Assembly (NCBI GenBank): GCA_025357895.1
Contig: JANYLL010000144.1
Span: 1 to 26,519, forward strand
DNA length: 26,519 bases
Direction of reading: 5' to 3'
From: Ignavibacteriota bacterium
Lineage (GTDB): Bacteria; Bacteroidota; Ignavibacteria; Palsa-1295
Part shown: in pieces, positions 8,895 through 17,470 of the stretch
How the letters are laid out: each line of letters opens with the position of its first letter
How positions within the stretch are numbered: the stretch's first letter is position 1
The notes under the pieces: generated by a model
What the model was told of the DNA's origin: nothing
The model's database searches: none
The model's input: the letters and a program-made list of their open reading frames with translations, nothing else
Translations under genes and position numbers: made by a program

Positions 8895-11800
8895 GTGCCA
8901 ACACTACAATTAGCGATTCCAGGATTTACATATTCCGATCTTTACGAGCCTTCCAAATTAGCAGAACTTCACTCTCTCTTTCTTGCGGAGGTAAAGATGC
9001 GCGATGCTTTGCTGCATTCTCGCTGGCACGAGTATTCAACAAAGGGTGGTAATGGCCTGACTCCGGTAGAAATTTCTCAGTTGCTTGTCGATATGGCTCC
9101 GTCTGTCGGAAGTTTTGTTGCAAAGCTTTTCGGTATTGAAAAGAGCCGCAAGGCAGGTCTGGATCTTGCTGCGCGAGAAAAAGTCATCTTCAAGTTCAAA
9201 CAGGAAATTCTGCAGCGTCAGGCATTAAAAAAATATCCGAGTTTAGAAAAATGTCTTGAAGTAGCACCGCTTGATCAACTAAAAAACTTCTACGATACAA
9301 CACTGAAGTTTCACTTTGCCGATAATTTTATTTCTTATGATGATGAACTTGCAACTTCATTAATGGCTGTGTCTCTTCTTGAATATCAAAAGAGTTCGAG
9401 TGCCGAGCTTGCTGCGCTCGGAGAGGGGTCAGTTGAAAAATTTCTGGCATTTTGCGCAGCGCGTGAGTATGACGAAGAACTTCATAAAGAAGTAAAGCAT
9501 TGGGCAAGTTATCATCTTCCGATGAATATGGATTACTCGCATCTTGTCGAGATCATTCATCCTGATGAATTACTGAAGGAAAAATTCGTTGGTCCCGAAG
9601 ATGAATATCGCAGGCGTGTCGGATTTGCACTCACCGATGAACGAATGAATCCTCGTGAAGTTCGCGGAGAAACAGAATATTGTATCTTCTGTCACGATCG
9701 GTCGAAGGACTCATGCTCGAAGGGTTTACATGAGAAAGACGGTTCTGCAAAGAAAAATCCGCTTGGGATCAAACTTGATGGCTGTCCTCTCGATGAAAAA
9801 ATCTCAGAGATGCATTTAGTGCTTTCTGAAGGCGATGCGATCAGTGCACTTGCTCTGATCATGCTTGATAATCCGATGTGCCCGGGCACCGGTCATCGCA
9901 TCTGTAACGATTGCATGAAGAGCTGCATCTATCAAAAGCAAACACCTGTCAATATTCCGCAAGCGGAGACAGGAGCGCTTACGGATGTTCTGAAGATGCC
10001 TTGGGGAGTGGAGATCTATGGGTTTTTCACACGATGGAATCCTCTGAATATCAAACGTCCACACGTTTTGCCATATAACGGGAAGAATGTATTGGTCGTC
10101 GGGCTGGGACCGGCGGGATATACTCTTTCGCATTATCTTCTCAATGAAGGATTTGGCGTTGCCGGTATTGACGGTCTTAAGATCGAACCGCTTAGCGAAG
10201 AATTAACCGGAACGATAAAAAATAATACATGGATCGCTCCGAAGCCTATCGAACATTGGTCGGATATTTATTCAAAGCTTGATGAGCGGACAATGGATGG
10301 TTTTGGCGGTGTCGCTGAATATGGTATCACGGTACGCTGGGATAAAAATTTCCTGACACTAATATATTTGACTCTTACGCGGCGCAATACATTCTCTATC
10401 TATGGAGGTGTGAGGTTCGGCGGTACAGTAACGATCGAAGATGCTTTCGATGGCTATGGCTTCGATCATATTGCAATTGCCAGCGGTGCAGGTAAGCCGA
10501 CAATCGTGCCAATGAAAAATAACCTCATTCGCGGCATTCGTAAAGCAAGCGATTTCCTCATGGCATTACAACTTACCGGAGCTGCAAAGAAAAATACAAT
10601 GGCAAATCTGCAGGTGCAGCTTCCTGCTGTGGTGATCGGAGGCGGACTTACAGCCATTGATACTGCGACCGAACTTGCTGCGTATTATCCTGTACAATTA
10701 GAAAAAGTTTTAGAGCGATATGAACTTCTATCAAGAGAATATAGTGAAGAACATTTCACTTCGCAGCTTACTCATGAAGAGAAAGATATTCTTACGACAC
10801 TTTTGGATCACGGCAGACAAATTCGTTCCGAGCGTGAACGAGCTTTAGCTGCAAATGAAAAACCGAACTTCACCCCTCTGATTCGTAAATGGGGCGGTGT
10901 GACGCTTGTCTATCGGAGGTCTCTTGTAGAATCACCTGCTTACCGTTTGAATCACGAAGAGGTTGAGAAATCACTCGAAGAAGGGATCTATTATGTTGAA
11001 AATATGTCGCCGACCGAAGCGCTTGCCGATGAGCATGGCGCAGTCCGTGCACTTATCTTCGAACGTCAGAAAGAAAAAGACGGCAAACTTCGCGGCTCCG
11101 GAGAATTTGTTGAGATCGCGGCAAAATCAGTTTGTGTGGCTGCCGGAACAAGCCCGAATACAATATATGAGAGAGAATTTCCCGGTACATTTAAAAAAGA
11201 TGAATGGAATAATTTTTTCCAACCATTTCATTTGAACGGTGAATTCAAAGAAGCAACGGATGGTTTTTTTACAAGTTACACAAAAGCCGGAAAATATATT
11301 ACCTTCTATGGCGATAACCATCCTCGTTATGCCGGCAATGTCGTGAAAGCTATGGCAAGCGCCAGAGATGGATATCCCCATGTACTATACTCACTCTTCA
11401 AAGATGAGACCATCCGCCCTATGAGTCCCATTGGAGAGTGGTATAAATTCAAGGAGAAATTAGACGAAGATCTTCACGGAGAAGTCGTCAGAGTCGATCG
11501 TCTGACAAGTACTATCGTCGAAGTGATCGTTAAGGCTCCGGCAGCGGCGCGACATTTTCATCCGGGTCAATTTTATCGTCTCCAAAATTTTGAAAAACTT
11601 GCGCCGCAAATAAATGGCACTACTCTTTCCATGGAGGGCTTAGCACTTACAGGAGCTTGGGTTGATAAGAGCGCAGGGCTTCTTTCTCTCATCGTGCTTG
11701 AAATGGGGTCCAGTTCGCGTCTTTGTGCCGCACTGAAGCCTGGTGAACCAGTTGTAGTTATGGGACCAACAGGAGCACCGACTGAAATTCCCGAAAATGA

Positions 11801-12458
11801 AACGGTGCTCCTTGCAGGCGGCGGACTTGGAAATGCCGTGTTATTTTCCATTGCGAAAGCCTTAAAAGAAAATAATAATAAAGTTATTTATTTTGCCGGA
11901 TATAAAGATGGTGCAGATCTTTTTAAGCGGGAAGAACTCGAAAGTTCAACTGATCAATTGATATGGTCAACGGATAAGGGAATTGAAATAGAGCCTGCCC
12001 GCAAGCAGGATGCGCATTTCCGCGGTAATATAATTCAGGCAATACTTGCATATCATCAGGGTGAACTTGGCATTGAGAGAACATATCCTTTGGGTACAGT
12101 CGATAGAATTATTGCAATCGGCTCTGATAGGATGATGGCAGCAGTAAAGGCAGCGCGAAGAAAGGACGGAATTTTAGGTGCATTGATGAAAGAGGATCAC
12201 ACGGCAATAGGCTCGATCAATAGCACCATGCAGTGCATGATGAAAGAGGTCTGTGCGCAATGTTTACAAAAGCATGTTGACCCTGTAACTCAGGAGGAGA
12301 CCGGATTCGTCTTTAGCTGTTTCAACCAGGATCAGGAGCTTGATGTTGTGGATTTTAAGAATTTAAATGAGCGGTTAAAAATGAATTCTTTGGAAGAAAA
12401 ATTATCACTGGCATATTTCTCGCACCTGCTGAGAATGCAGCCAATAAAAATGGTTTGA
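8895..12458 (+). CDS. Large FAD/NAD(P)/Fe-S oxidoreductase, NfnB-NfnA (GltD-PyrK)-like fusion
   Basis: The 1187-residue protein probably starts at GTG 8895, about ten bases after AGAAGGA. The first about 250 residues are helical and unassigned. A Cys-rich region follows (C263, C266, C274, C297, C329, C337, C340, C344; core RICNDCMKSC), resembling the Fe-S domain of glutamate synthase small subunit and NfnB. Next come two dinucleotide folds, GLGPAG at 403-408 and GGGLTAID from 582, as in GltD-type NAD(P)H oxidoreductases. From about 860 there is a ferredoxin-reductase/PyrK-like half: HFHPGQFYRL, then LLAGGGLGNAVLFS, IGSDRMMAAV, and a terminal [2Fe-2S]-type cluster C1114, C1120, C1123, C1142. 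Order and content match NfnB fused to NfnA, suggesting NAD(P)H/ferredoxin electron transfer, perhaps bifurcating. The reaction is inference; the exact electron partners are unknown. The lipoprotein gene follows after 4 bases. Confidence 0.75.
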   Translation: MPTLQLAIPGFTYSDLYEPSKLAELHSLFLAEVKMRDALLHSRWHEYSTKGGNGLTPVEISQLLVDMAPSVGSFVAKLFGIEKSRKAGLDLAAREKVIFKFKQEILQRQALKKYPSLEKCLEVAPLDQLKNFYDTTLKFHFADNFISYDDELATSLMAVSLLEYQKSSSAELAALGEGSVEKFLAFCAAREYDEELHKEVKHWASYHLPMNMDYSHLVEIIHPDELLKEKFVGPEDEYRRRVGFALTDERMNPREVRGETEYCIFCHDRSKDSCSKGLHEKDGSAKKNPLGIKLDGCPLDEKISEMHLVLSEGDAISALALIMLDNPMCPGTGHRICNDCMKSCIYQKQTPVNIPQAETGALTDVLKMPWGVEIYGFFTRWNPLNIKRPHVLPYNGKNVLVVGLGPAGYTLSHYLLNEGFGVAGIDGLKIEPLSEELTGTIKNNTWIAPKPIEHWSDIYSKLDERTMDGFGGVAEYGITVRWDKNFLTLIYLTLTRRNTFSIYGGVRFGGTVTIEDAFDGYGFDHIAIASGAGKPTIVPMKNNLIRGIRKASDFLMALQLTGAAKKNTMANLQVQLPAVVIGGGLTAIDTATELAAYYPVQLEKVLERYELLSREYSEEHFTSQLTHEEKDILTTLLDHGRQIRSERERALAANEKPNFTPLIRKWGGVTLVYRRSLVESPAYRLNHEEVEKSLEEGIYYVENMSPTEALADEHGAVRALIFERQKEKDGKLRGSGEFVEIAAKSVCVAAGTSPNTIYEREFPGTFKKDEWNNFFQPFHLNGEFKEATDGFFTSYTKAGKYITFYGDNHPRYAGNVVKAMASARDGYPHVLYSLFKDETIRPMSPIGEWYKFKEKLDEDLHGEVVRVDRLTSTIVEVIVKAPAAARHFHPGQFYRLQNFEKLAPQINGTTLSMEGLALTGAWVDKSAGLLSLIVLEMGSSSRLCAALKPGEPVVVMGPTGAPTEIPENETVLLAGGGLGNAVLFSIAKALKENNNKVIYFAGYKDGADLFKREELESSTDQLIWSTDKGIEIEPARKQDAHFRGNIIQAILAYHQGELGIERTYPLGTVDRIIAIGSDRMMAAVKAARRKDGILGALMKEDHTAIGSINSTMQCMMKEVCAQCLQKHVDPVTQEETGFVFSCFNQDQELDVVDFKNLNERLKMNSLEEKLSLAYFSHLLRMQPIKMV

Positions 12459-12462
12459 AAAC

Positions 12463-13125
12463 ATGAGATATCGTAACATTGTTTTTTTTAGAAAAATATT
12501 GTTTTTCAGCTTCCTGGGGCTTCTTGTCTTTGGCTGCAAAAAATCCGGCGAACCTGTTTCGGGTTCATCTAATGATATGAAGCGATATCCGTATGACCGC
12601 GTGCATCTTGTTTATGAATATAGCGGAGATGTTCGCGGTATAGAAGAATTCTTTGTATCCGGTTATGGCAAATACGAAGCACGACACTCGAAGTTTGAAG
12701 TTCTTGGTCCCAAAGAAATCCATTCCTCCGATAACGGCGCCATTACGCGTTTGGCAGATATGTATAAGATAGATTTTACTCAAATGCAGGCTGCTCACGA
12801 ACATAATCGGTCACTCGACAGCCTTTACCATCTCGAAGGAAAAGATATACCTACTCCGCAAGAATATATTGAGGCGGAGATGAAAAAAAATTATTTTAAA
12901 AATATCGGAATAGATACCGTCGCAGGGAAGCTAACAACAAAATGGCAGCAGATTGATGGTTTTTTAACTCTGTGGATCTGGAATGGTCTTCTATTGCGAA
13001 AGCATGCTACTTCTGAGAATGGCTCGCTTGAGATGATGATAAAAAATATCGATACGCTTTGGACTGTTGACACGACGAAGTTTATTGTACCCAGAGGATT
13101 TACAGTAATTGAGCAGGGGAAATAA
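12463..13125 (+). CDS. Hypothetical lipoprotein
   Basis: The 220-residue product has a lipoprotein signal: basic MRYRN, a Phe/Leu-rich hydrophobic stretch, then LLVFGC with C25 as the lipidation site, followed by KKSGEP. The mature part is soluble, mixed alpha/beta, rich in charged residues, with no motif I recognise (for example YDRVHLVYEYSGDVRG near residue 45 and WIWNGLLLRKHA near 170). It begins 4 bases after the oxidoreductase stop, and the DUF971 gene begins one base after its own stop, so the three are probably co-transcribed. No Shine-Dalgarno is seen at its start. Function unknown; likely periplasm-facing in the inner or outer membrane. Confidence 0.7.
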   Translation: MRYRNIVFFRKILFFSFLGLLVFGCKKSGEPVSGSSNDMKRYPYDRVHLVYEYSGDVRGIEEFFVSGYGKYEARHSKFEVLGPKEIHSSDNGAITRLADMYKIDFTQMQAAHEHNRSLDSLYHLEGKDIPTPQEYIEAEMKKNYFKNIGIDTVAGKLTTKWQQIDGFLTLWIWNGLLLRKHATSENGSLEMMIKNIDTLWTVDTTKFIVPRGFTVIEQGK

Positions 13126-13126
13126 C

Positions 13127-13435
13127 ATGCGCCCGACCCAAATCAAACGAGATTCCTCATCGAATGAACTCCGTATTATCTGGGATGACGGACATGTTTC
13201 TGTGCTGGCTATAAAACTTCTTCGTGATGAATGTCCTTGCGCCGGATGCAAAGGAGAAGTGCTATTTGGGAAAATTTATAAGCCTGCTCCCCTTCTGGTT
13301 TTTCAGGAAGGAATGTATGAACTTATAAATCTTAAACCAATGGGGCAATATGGTGTTCAGGCAGTTTGGAAGGATGGACATGATACCGGGATTTATTCGT
13401 GGGAATATTTGCGAGCATTAGAAGAGGCACTATAA
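13127..13435 (+). CDS. DUF971 / gamma-butyrobetaine hydroxylase-like N-terminal domain protein
   Basis: The ATG at 13127 is preferred over an upstream in-frame GTG/ATG because AGGGGAAA sits just before it, inside the end of the lipoprotein gene; this gives 102 residues. The protein is a stand-alone DUF971 domain. It carries the Cys motif at C36, C38 and C41 (ECPCAGCKGE) and the signature DGHDTGIYSWEYLRAL near the C-terminus. In gamma-butyrobetaine hydroxylase this domain binds zinc through three Cys and a His. Stand-alone bacterial copies are often linked to Fe-S assembly (Mrp/ApbC fusions), which would fit the Fe-S-rich oxidoreductase two genes upstream; that link is inference. Its stop is followed by 131 bases with no obvious feature before the cyclophilin genes. 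Confidence 0.85.
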   Translation: MRPTQIKRDSSSNELRIIWDDGHVSVLAIKLLRDECPCAGCKGEVLFGKIYKPAPLLVFQEGMYELINLKPMGQYGVQAVWKDGHDTGIYSWEYLRALEEAL

Positions 13436-13566
13436 CCGCATTATAAGTATAGGAAGTTTACTAGTTGGAAGCTGTCATTCTGTACTTCCAATTCTATTGA
13501 AACCTTATGTAATACCTGAAGGGTTTTCACATTTCTATTTCTTTATTAACTTTATTTTCATACACT

Positions 13567-14253
13567 ATGCGCAGTTTTATTTTAGCTTTCTTTTTTATCG
13601 CTGGTATTTTTGTTTCAAATGGCGCAAGCCAAATGAAAATGGTAAAAGTTTCAGATACACCGCCATATACCGGTGCTGAACTGGATAAATATTGTTCCAA
13701 TCCCAAAAAACTTCTTGTTATCGAGACAAAGCAGGGTACAATGAAGATTCAGCTTTTTGACAAATTGGCGCCACACCATGTAAAACAAATTACCGATCTT
13801 GCTGAGGACGGAAAATACACTGGCTGTACATTCCATCGCTGCATTAAAGGGTTTATGATTCAAGGCGGCGATCCTAATTCAAAAGATGATGATCTTTCAA
13901 ATGATGGTACCAGTGGAATGGGAGAAAGATTGAATGCGGAGTTCAGTGTGGTTCCTCATGTCCGCGGAATTTGTTCAATGGCACGCACACAGGATCCGAA
14001 TTCCGCAACCAGTCAATTCTTTATTTGTGATGCAGTTGCTTCATCATTAGATCATCAGTATACGGTTTGGGGACAGCTTATTTCCGGATATGACGTCCTC
14101 GATAAAATAGAAGATCTTCCGAAAGTACAAGGAGATAATCCCGGAAAAGCATCGCAGATGACAAAAGTTTACATCGAAAATGGAAAGACGAAAGCGGCTA
14201 AAGTAGAAAAGCCAAAAAAGGGTAAAAAGAGTAAAAAATCTAAAAAGAAATAA
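13567..14253 (+). CDS. Cyclophilin-type peptidyl-prolyl cis-trans isomerase, exported, Lys-rich tail
   Basis: This 228-residue protein has a signal peptide (MRSFILAFFFIAGIFVSNGAS), then PYTGAELDKYC, a lead-in shared by all three neighbours, and a complete cyclophilin domain at about residues 47-200. The catalytic segment is intact: R91, F96 and Q99 in FHRCIKGFMIQGGDP; ATSQFFICD supplies the hydrophobic pocket Phe. The position of human CypA W121 is Ser, common in bacterial cyclophilins. The last 20 residues are almost all Lys, Gly and Ser (KKGKKSKKSKKK), an unusual basic tail that might bind nucleic acid, polysaccharide or membrane; that is speculation. First gene of a three-gene cyclophilin run with gaps of 21 and 24 bases, probably one operon ending at the terminator near 15538. 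Predicted periplasmic. Confidence 0.9.
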   Translation: MRSFILAFFFIAGIFVSNGASQMKMVKVSDTPPYTGAELDKYCSNPKKLLVIETKQGTMKIQLFDKLAPHHVKQITDLAEDGKYTGCTFHRCIKGFMIQGGDPNSKDDDLSNDGTSGMGERLNAEFSVVPHVRGICSMARTQDPNSATSQFFICDAVASSLDHQYTVWGQLISGYDVLDKIEDLPKVQGDNPGKASQMTKVYIENGKTKAAKVEKPKKGKKSKKSKKK

Positions 14254-14274
14254 AATGTAAGCCGCTCATACTTT

Positions 14275-14913
14275 ATGAAAAATATATCATACCTTGCATA
14301 CTTGGCATTGTTGCTTTTTGCAAATTTGAATTGCGCTAGCGGCAACAAAACAATAACTGCTCCATATACCGGCGCAGTGCTTGATAAGTATTGCTCCTCC
14401 CCCAACAGGCTCTTAGTTATTGAGACAAAGCAGGGAACGATGAAGATCCAACTTTTCGATAAAGTTGCTCCAAGGCATATAGGGCAGATCCTTATGCTGG
14501 CACAATCCAGACAATACGACGGTACGACGTTTCACCGCGTAAAAAATGGATCTCTCATTCAAGGAGGTGATCCGAACTCAAAAGATGAAGATCTATCAAA
14601 TGATGGTCTCGGAGGTATGGGAGGACCGTTGAAGGCTGAGTTCAATGATGTAAGTTTTATGCGAGGAGTCTGCGGGATGGCGATTGGAAACGATATTAAT
14701 TCTGCATCCAGCCAATTCTTTATTTGTGTAAAAGATCATTCCGAATGGGATAAACACTATACAGCATGGGGACAGGTTGTGGAAGGGTATGCAACCCTTG
14801 ATAGTATTGTATCTCTTGCTCTTAGCGGGAAGTATAGCAAGACATCGGATGGATCTGTAAATCCGGGTAAAGATGCCATAATGACGAAACTCTATGTTGA
14901 AGAAATACAATAA
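14275..14913 (+). CDS. Cyclophilin-type PPIase paralogue with altered active site
   Basis: The 212-residue product begins with a hydrophobic export signal (MKNISYLAYLALLLFANLNC). C20 could be lipidated, but Asn at -1 is a poor lipobox, so a plain signal peptide is also possible. The shared lead-in APYTGAVLDKYC is followed by a cyclophilin fold. In the catalytic segment R88 and Q96 are kept, but the key Phe is Ser93 (FHRVKNGSLIQGGDP, where its neighbours have GFMIQ or DFMIQ), and the CypA W121 region reads SEWDKHY. In cyclophilins this Phe lines the proline pocket, so activity is likely weak or changed. An insertion near residues 185-195 (ALSGKYSKTSDGS) is absent from the other two. Probably a diverged exported chaperone-like paralogue. 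Confidence 0.85.
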   Translation: MKNISYLAYLALLLFANLNCASGNKTITAPYTGAVLDKYCSSPNRLLVIETKQGTMKIQLFDKVAPRHIGQILMLAQSRQYDGTTFHRVKNGSLIQGGDPNSKDEDLSNDGLGGMGGPLKAEFNDVSFMRGVCGMAIGNDINSASSQFFICVKDHSEWDKHYTAWGQVVEGYATLDSIVSLALSGKYSKTSDGSVNPGKDAIMTKLYVEEIQ

Positions 14914-14937
14914 GATTACTATTTAAAATCTAAACTA

Positions 14938-15483
14938 ATGACCGATACAAAAACCGAAGCCCCTTATACAGGAACAGAACTTGATTCCTATTCCTCGGAC
15001 CCAAAAAAAATACTTGTGATAGAAACGAAGTTAGGCACGATGAAACTACAGCTTTTTGATAAAATTGCACCGAAACACGTTGAGCAGATCACTCGTCTTG
15101 CCGGAGAAAAGTTTTATGACGGTTGTACATTCCATCGCTGTATCAAGGATTTCATGATTCAGGGAGGCGATCCGAATTCCAAAGATGATAATTTGGATAA
15201 TGACGGCATCGGAGGATCAGAGAAAAATATTCCTGCAGAGTTCAGCAAAGTTCATCATGCCAGAGGTGTTGCTTCGATGGCAAGATCAAGTAATCCGAAT
15301 TCTGCATCAAGTCAATTTTTCATATGCCATGCCGATGCCGGTTTCCTTGATAAGCAGTATACCGTTTGGGGGCAGCTTATAGAAGGATATGATGTGATGG
15401 ACAAGATCGAAAATCTTCCGCACATCAAGGGAGATAATCCGGGTAAAGCTGCTGAAATGACGAAGATTTGGGTTCAAGGATAA
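14938..15483 (+). CDS. Cyclophilin-type PPIase, cytoplasmic
   Basis: This 181-residue protein has no signal peptide: it starts MTDTKTEAPYTGTELDSY, so the common PYTG lead-in comes right at the N-terminus. The cyclophilin domain has an intact catalytic segment with R67, F72 and Q75 (FHRCIKDFMIQGGDP), SQFFICHAD, and Phe at the CypA W121 position (GFLDKQYTVWG). It is expected to be a cytoplasmic peptidyl-prolyl isomerase assisting protein folding. It is closest to the first paralogue (both end the domain with KGDNPGKA or QGDNPGKA then MTK). It is the last gene before the terminator at 15538-15570. The start ATG at 14938 is the only sensible one; upstream sequence is A/T-rich without a Shine-Dalgarno. 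Confidence 0.92.
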   Translation: MTDTKTEAPYTGTELDSYSSDPKKILVIETKLGTMKLQLFDKIAPKHVEQITRLAGEKFYDGCTFHRCIKDFMIQGGDPNSKDDNLDNDGIGGSEKNIPAEFSKVHHARGVASMARSSNPNSASSQFFICHADAGFLDKQYTVWGQLIEGYDVMDKIENLPHIKGDNPGKAAEMTKIWVQG

Positions 15484-15537
15484 TTTTTTTAGATGGCTTC
15501 AGCCTACCCTTGTTCAGGCTGCCGGATCAATAGTATT

Positions 15538-15570
15538 AAGCCGCAACGATTTGTTGCGGCTTTTGTTATT
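15538..15570 (+). terminator. Rho-independent terminator after the cyclophilin cluster
   Basis: AAGCCGCAAC (15538-15547) pairs perfectly with GTTGCGGCTT (15553-15562) around the loop GATTT, followed by a T-rich tail. A weaker inverted repeat (CAGCCT 15500-15505 / AGGCTG 15516-15521) lies between it and the stop codon. Confidence 0.88.
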
Positions 15571-15631
15571 TTAATACATTTGCCCTAACAATTGGGAATT
15601 GAGTCATGTCATCGTAGAAACGCATATTGGA

Positions 15632-17443
15632 ATGATCATTCGCATTTGCATTTTTCTTCTTATTACTGTCAGTGCTTATGCTCAAGCCATTGACAGAGAA
15701 GATGCGTTTAAAAAAGCCTTACGTGAAGAATTAGCTAAGCGCGAGAATGGCGAATGGCTTTATCAGCGAAGTGAGGTCTATCGGAAAACAACACTTCATA
15801 ACGTAGCTGAAAAATTACATCTGGGGCTGCAATATCAGACAAATCCACCGGAGCCGCAAAGTCAACCCGGTGTATTTATTCAGGATGTATCGAATGATCC
15901 ATTCGGCCAGGAAGAAACTTCCGTTGCTATAAGTCGAAATGACGCCAATCTGATTCTCATCGGTTCAAATGATGAACCTGAAGACGTTCGCTCTATGCCC
16001 GTATTTCTTTCAAAAGATGGCGGGCGATCATGGAATACCTCACGTATGCCCATTCCTCCGAAACCATATATTGCCTTTGGCGATCCTTTTGTCGCAGCAG
16101 ATCAATACGGAGGCTTCTATTATGCTTTTTTGATTGCAAACCCTCAACTTCACATGTATAATATCATGGTAGCTCATTCCGCCGATGGTGAGCTATGGAC
16201 GTATGGCGAACCTGTAGTCTTTGGTAATGGAAAATCTGCAAGTTCGGAGGATAAAGAAAGTCTTGCTGTTGATACCGGAACAACGAGTTCGACAAACGGA
16301 AGAATTTATATTTCGTGGATGCACTTCGACGCCGATACATCGAAGCAAGGTTTACAATTGGCATGGAGTGATAATCTGGCGCAGAATTGGAGCACTCCGG
16401 TCAGGATTGATAATGGCTCCGGTTTTTTCTCGCAGGTTAAAGTTGATAAAGATGGCAATGTTTTTTACACATATAGTGAATATAAAGGTGACGGCACCCC
16501 AGGAGCGCATTACCTGCTGATCTCATTCGATCAAGGAGCAACTTTTATTCGTCGCAAGATCGCTGATTATTTAAACTTTCCGTATAGTGATAAGATATTT
16601 CTTCCTGCTCTCAAAGGTCGGAATGGTATTCAGGCTTTCCCATATATTACTATGGATTATGATTCGCATCTCAATACACTGCATGTTGTCTATGGCTCGT
16701 ATCATAAATGGAATGATACTATGAATTCGGCGATGCTTTATTATGTAAAAACTACGGATGCAGGTATAACCTGGACTCGCCCATACCCATTGGGTTATTT
16801 GGGGGATAGCATTGATTTACATACCGATCGTTTTATGCCTTGGATAGGTATTAATGAAGAAAACGGCGACGTACATGTTCTTTATTATTCGTCTCAGGAC
16901 GATCCAAAAAATATCAAACTCGAAGCGTATCGCGCGATAGTCCATATTGAAGGACCCGTAACATACACCAAGCTTTCAGACTCTCTTTTTGATCCATTGA
17001 AGATTACGGACTACACCTATTCACCCTTCATCGGTGATTATATAGGATGCGCTATTCGTGGATCAACGTATGCCTACGCCTGGACTGAAGACCGTAAGGG
17101 GTTCCCCGATGGAGAGGTTTACGCATATATCAACAACCCATTTGCCGGTGTCTCCGGGATTCGTCAGATCTCAGCGAATGCTTTGCGAATTATTTCGGTG
17201 TATCCAAATCCCTCTGTGAACGGCAAATGTACTCTTGGGTTTGCTGTACCAAAATCAGAAAATGTTTCAGTTCTGATCTCATCTGTTACCGGCTCATTCT
17301 CTAAAAGACTTTTTCAAGGTGATCTTTCGCCGGGCACGTATGAAAAAAACTTCGATCTCAATGATATAGCAAATGGCGAATATTTTATTTCTCTTAGTGA
17401 TGGAAATGTTTCCCTGCAAAAGAAAATTGTAGTCTCACATTAA
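15632..17443 (+). CDS. T9SS-sorted sialidase-like beta-propeller protein
   Basis: The frame is open from TTG 15599, but ATG 15632 begins a clean signal peptide (MIIRICIFLLITVSAYAQA), giving 603 residues. A charged helical region (DAFKKALREELAKRENGEW) precedes a propeller at about residues 80-510. Asp-box motifs are visible: LSKDGGRSW, SADGELW, SFDQGATF and TTDAGITW. The C-terminus is a T9SS sorting domain: VYPNPSVNGKCTLGF, LSPGTYEKNFDL, NGEYFISLSDG, KKIVVSH. It resembles exo-alpha-sialidase/BNR families by fold, but I cannot identify the sialidase catalytic Arg triad or the FRIP motif, so enzymatic activity should not be assumed. It is likely secreted or cell-surface. Flanks: cyclophilin terminator upstream, CopD-like gene 27 bases downstream. 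Confidence 0.82.
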   Translation: MIIRICIFLLITVSAYAQAIDREDAFKKALREELAKRENGEWLYQRSEVYRKTTLHNVAEKLHLGLQYQTNPPEPQSQPGVFIQDVSNDPFGQEETSVAISRNDANLILIGSNDEPEDVRSMPVFLSKDGGRSWNTSRMPIPPKPYIAFGDPFVAADQYGGFYYAFLIANPQLHMYNIMVAHSADGELWTYGEPVVFGNGKSASSEDKESLAVDTGTTSSTNGRIYISWMHFDADTSKQGLQLAWSDNLAQNWSTPVRIDNGSGFFSQVKVDKDGNVFYTYSEYKGDGTPGAHYLLISFDQGATFIRRKIADYLNFPYSDKIFLPALKGRNGIQAFPYITMDYDSHLNTLHVVYGSYHKWNDTMNSAMLYYVKTTDAGITWTRPYPLGYLGDSIDLHTDRFMPWIGINEENGDVHVLYYSSQDDPKNIKLEAYRAIVHIEGPVTYTKLSDSLFDPLKITDYTYSPFIGDYIGCAIRGSTYAYAWTEDRKGFPDGEVYAYINNPFAGVSGIRQISANALRIISVYPNPSVNGKCTLGFAVPKSENVSVLISSVTGSFSKRLFQGDLSPGTYEKNFDLNDIANGEYFISLSDGNVSLQKKIVVSH

Positions 17444-17470
17444 TTATTAGCATACCTACAACTACTAACT

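Noticed and set aside
8798..9052. 84-residue ORF spanning the end of transaldolase and the start of the oxidoreductase
   Set aside because: It reads through the palindromic repeat and overlaps two well-supported genes; composition is unnatural.
13497..13679. 60-residue Phe/Tyr-rich ORF upstream of the first cyclophilin
   Set aside because: It overlaps the cyclophilin signal-peptide region out of frame and comes from a T-rich leader, with no Shine-Dalgarno or homology.
13567..15483. Possible long DNA repeat array or assembly duplication in the cyclophilin cluster
   Set aside because: The three copies differ at many codons and in their ends, so they are diverged paralogues and not a recent or artefactual duplication.
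15491..15525. Inverted repeat CAGCCT/AGGCTG as a terminator or third member of the GGACGGAC repeat family
   Set aside because: The stem is only 6 bp with a 10-base loop and no T-run, and the sequence does not match the family; the real terminator is at 15538-15570.
15599..15631. TTG start for the sialidase-like gene
   Set aside because: It only adds 11 residues before a good signal peptide that begins at ATG 15632.
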